Made by a program: the position numbers and the translations under genes. Below, one piece after another: positions 61,500 to 64,000 of a stretch of DNA of 64,000 nt. Source of the stretch: Candidatus Latescibacterota bacterium. GTDB taxonomy: Bacteria > Latescibacterota > UBA2968. Positions within the stretch are counted from its first letter, which is position 1, and each line of letters starts with the position of its first letter. The stretch is taken from positions 1-64,000 of the forward strand of contig JAJEHL010000049.1 of the NCBI GenBank assembly GCA_022823725.1, read 5' to 3'. Under the pieces are notes generated by a model, which ran no database searches, was not told the DNA's origin, and worked only from the letters and a program-made list of their open reading frames with translations.

Positions 61500-64000
61500 T
61501 CAAAAAACATAGCGCATGCCGATTTGCACTTCTCGTGGATCGCCGAGGCCCGATTGTACGGTGCCGTCAAAGTTGAAGAGTAAGCCAGCGCTGGAGGGGT
61601 CGCGGAAGTTGTCTGTGTTGAGCAGGTTGAAGACTTCGACGATGGCTTCTAATTGACCGTTGCCCAATGGGATGGGGCGGGACAGGCGTGTGTCCCATGA
61701 GAAGAACGCATTGTCTTTGCGGAGGGTGTTGCGCTGGGTAATGCTGCCGTCGGCGCATATACGGTCAGAGGTTGCGCCCCATGGATTGGTCGTGGGTTGG
61801 CCCGTGCAGGATGCGGAGGTGGGTTGTGCCGAATAGTAGCTTATGCGATTGTTGAGGAATATATCGCCGGGAAATCTGGATAGGGTCCACAGGTTGAAAC
61901 GATGGCGCTGGTCGCGGTCTGAATAGCCCCATTCGCGGTCCAATTGCGTGGGATCGACGTAGCGGAAGGTGAAGGGATCGCGCTCGTTGTCGTCGTCGGA
62001 TTTGTCCCAGGATAGGGTATAGTTCATCTGGAATTGGAAGTCGTCTCGCACCATCTGGCGCAGCCCAAAGCTGAGGCCGTGATAGCGCGATTTGGCTGTG
62101 CTCTCGACCACGGTCAAGTCACCGACGCCGTTGTAGCCATCGGGACCTAAACCCGTTGACCAGGGAGAACCGAAGACCGCGTCGTTGCGGTTGACAAAGC
62201 GCGTCAAGTTGTCGGTGCGGGAGTATGTATAGCCAAAGGTACCGACGACCCCCTTTGCATGCAATTCGCGTTCGAGACCGACATGCGTGCTGATGGTGCG
62301 GGGGTTTTTAAAATTTTTGTCGAAGACAAAGATATTGGGGCGGAAGGGATCGCCTGTGGGGGAGGGCAATAACTCGCCGTAGGTCGGGGGCGGTCCCAAT
62401 ATGGGCGTCAGTGCGCTGGAGCGGAAGATGGATTGCCCGCGCGAGCCATTGGTCGAGCGAGTGCCCGCCAGATTCAAGCCCGGGATGCGGGCGTAGTAGA
62501 TCCCCGCGCTGCTCCGCAACAGGGTTTTATTGTCGCCGTGTACATCGTAGGCTATGCCTAGGCGCGGCTGGAACATAGCCCAGGCAGAGGGGATTTTGCC
62601 ATTGGAGGGAAATGTGTATGTACCCGTTTCGTTGGTGACTGTTTTGCCAATGAAATCGGCGAAGAAGACCTCGTCTGGATCGGTGATTACATCGGGCTGG
62701 ATCTGTGCCTCCCAGCGCAGTCCGTAATTGAGTGTGAGTTTGTTTGAGGGTTGCCAACTGTCCTGTACAAACAGGGCGAATTCGTGCTGGGGGATATTCT
62801 GTGTGCCCGCTTCTTCCACGCTCAGGCCGCCGACGCCGGACTGCTGCAAGTAGATGAGGACAGGTCCGGTAATTTCCGTTCCGTCGGGACAGGTCCCGGT
62901 GGTACTGGTGCTGCCGTCGGAGCATTCGACATAGGTATTGCCCTGCTGGACGAAGTTGAGAAAGCCATCCACAGAATTGAAGATGTAGCGGCCGTTGGCA
63001 AAACCGATAAAGGTTTGTACGGATTCGACGCGGTTCCACTCGATCCCGGCTTTGATCAGGTGATTGTCCTTGCTTATGGAGATATTGTTGAGTAGCTGGA
63101 TGCGGGTGTCGTGGTATTCGATGGGAATGAAGAAGGGCATGCCAAAGCGATAGCCGTGTAGAAAATCCATGCCCGTGTCGGGAAAGGGGCGCCCGGTGTT
63201 GGGGTTGTGCGGTCCGCCATAGGGACGTGGACGATCTTCGCGGGCGATTTGGAAGCGGAATTCGTTAACCGTGCTGGGGGATAGTAGCGATACCAGACTG
63301 CCGTTGAAGGCGTGTGACCAGTCCCGTTCAATCGCATTGGCGCTGCGCGCCCAGGAGTCAACATCAAAGGTGCCGTTTTCCTGTTCGGACCAGGTGTAAT
63401 TGTATTTGAAGGTGGCGGAGTGTTCCTGCGACAGGTGGTAATCGACCTTGAGTAGAAAAGCGCGGGCATCATTGGTGCGGTCTATAGCGCCGTAGTCGTC
63501 TGAAAGATTGAACTCAGAGGACATGAAGTGGCGTAGGCGGGCATCTCCGCGTTCGATATTGTTCTGTTTCGTATCTCTAAAAATCTGCTGGTCGTACGCG
63601 GCAAAGAAAAATGCCCTGTCCTTTTTAAGTGGACCCCCCAGGGTGAAGCCGAATTGCCCCTGTTTGAAATTGGGCGTGCGTTCTATCCCGTTGTGCCTGG
63701 CCGTGCTGGACAGGGCGTCGTGTTTGCCAAAAAAATGCACGGAGCCGTGGAATTGGTTGGTACCCGATTTGGTGATGACATTGACAAAGCCGCCGCTGGA
63801 GCGTCCAAATTCGGCATTGGCTCCCTGGGGCACGACCACCATTTCCGCTACTGCGTTTAAATTAAAGGTGAAGGCGGGGCGCTGTCCGCCGCGCTGTTCG
63901 CCGAAGAAGGGGTTGTTGAAATCCGCACCATCTACTGAGATGTTGTTGTGTATGCCGCGCTGACCGGCAATGGTCAATTCATCGCCATCAGGTCCTTGCA
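61500..64000 (-). CDS. TonB-dependent receptor, N-terminus beyond the window
   Basis: At least 833 codons, open to the window edge. The visible part begins in the plug domain (I-S-V-D-G-A-D-F-N-N-P-F-F and V-V-P-Q-G-A-N-A-E-F-G-R-S-S-G-G-F-V-N-V-I-T-K-S-G-T), followed by a long barrel with alternating strands and a terminal Phe. Such N-terminal carboxypeptidase-regulatory/plug receptors of the OmpA-type or Cna-like kind import large substrates or act as OmpC-type porins in FCB bacteria. The 5' part would decide the class. The internal TTG at 63977 is not the real start. Confidence 0.9.
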   Translation of the reverse strand, partial: QGPDGDELTIAGQRGIHNNISVDGADFNNPFFGEQRGGQRPAFTFNLNAVAEMVVVPQGANAEFGRSSGGFVNVITKSGTNQFHGSVHFFGKHDALSSTARHNGIERTPNFKQGQFGFTLGGPLKKDRAFFFAAYDQQIFRDTKQNNIERGDARLRHFMSSEFNLSDDYGAIDRTNDARAFLLKVDYHLSQEHSATFKYNYTWSEQENGTFDVDSWARSANAIERDWSHAFNGSLVSLLSPSTVNEFRFQIAREDRPRPYGGPHNPNTGRPFPDTGMDFLHGYRFGMPFFIPIEYHDTRIQLLNNISISKDNHLIKAGIEWNRVESVQTFIGFANGRYIFNSVDGFLNFVQQGNTYVECSDGSTSTTGTCPDGTEITGPVLIYLQQSGVGGLSVEEAGTQNIPQHEFALFVQDSWQPSNKLTLNYGLRWEAQIQPDVITDPDEVFFADFIGKTVTNETGTYTFPSNGKIPSAWAMFQPRLGIAYDVHGDNKTLLRSSAGIYYARIPGLNLAGTRSTNGSRGQSIFRSSALTPILGPPPTYGELLPSPTGDPFRPNIFVFDKNFKNPRTISTHVGLERELHAKGVVGTFGYTYSRTDNLTRFVNRNDAVFGSPWSTGLGPDGYNGVGDLTVVESTAKSRYHGLSFGLRQMVRDDFQFQMNYTLSWDKSDDDNERDPFTFRYVDPTQLDREWGYSDRDQRHRFNLWTLSRFPGDIFLNNRISYYSAQPTSASCTGQPTTNPWGATSDRICADGSITQRNTLRKDNAFFSWDTRLSRPIPLGNGQLEAIVEVFNLLNTDNFRDPSSAGLLFNFDGTVQSGLGDPREVQIGMRYVF

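Overview
The window reads as a fragment of an uncultured Gram-negative bacterium. The envelope features are clear: a TonB-dependent receptor, several outer-membrane beta-barrels and lipoproteins with lipoboxes. The mixture of paired type I sulfatases, secreted WD40 proteins ending in EF-hand/dockerin-like doublets, and SD motifs present at only some starts recalls marine or sponge-associated FCB-group lineages such as Latescibacterota or Gemmatimonadota. That placement is inference from gene style only; there is no rRNA or marker gene here. No tRNA, rRNA or CRISPR array was recognised.

Positions 1-9260 hold the most interesting locus, read on the minus strand. A sigma54 activator with an N-terminal CARF-like domain (7732-9258) lies directly upstream of a canonical -24/-12 sigma54 promoter (7691-7706). 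This promoter drives a two-gene unit: an AAA ATPase with a C-terminal DUF3696-like region (5859-7514) and a putative effector with an HxRY motif. The effector gene is cut by an IS256-family element (3928-5360) with a perfect 9-bp target duplication, and removing the element restores one 317-codon frame. A second, intact unit lies further along (212-2559) with its own near-identical sigma54 promoter (3105-3120), an extra 41-residue membrane peptide gene (2751-2876) and an ATPase carrying a glycine-zipper insert. A short remnant of the activator's 3' end sits upstream of that promoter, so the whole cassette appears to have been duplicated. I read this as a candidate inducible defence or stress module.

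Positions 9457-23546 hold metabolism and envelope genes: a geranylgeranyl-reductase-like flavoprotein, a DUF1015 protein, two sulfatases with an MFS transporter, an SdiA-regulated-like propeller protein, a DUF4956 membrane protein beside an unusual kinase-like/beta-barrel fusion, and a patatin/beta-barrel protein. Positions 23783-38178 are almost wholly three giant secreted proteins: two paralogous WD40 proteins flanking a 2495-residue CARDB/FN3/cadherin protein with a leishmanolysin-like metalloprotease end. Three small lipoproteins, a degenerate response regulator with broken copies, a porin-like barrel, an MscS channel, an oligopeptidase A, a HAD phosphatase, an orphan McrC-like nuclease and mannose-6-phosphate isomerase follow up to 50250.

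Positions 50285-61366 form a second defence-like region. It contains a DUF4143 ATPase, small toxin-antitoxin-like genes, a Uma2 nuclease with an HTH gene, and a compact CBASS operon (patatin effector, CD-NTase, E2-like protein fused to a SEC-C zinc motif). Divergent from CBASS are an XRE/ImmA pair and a two-gene membrane unit, followed by a single-chain nuclease-methyltransferase. The window ends inside a TonB-dependent receptor gene.
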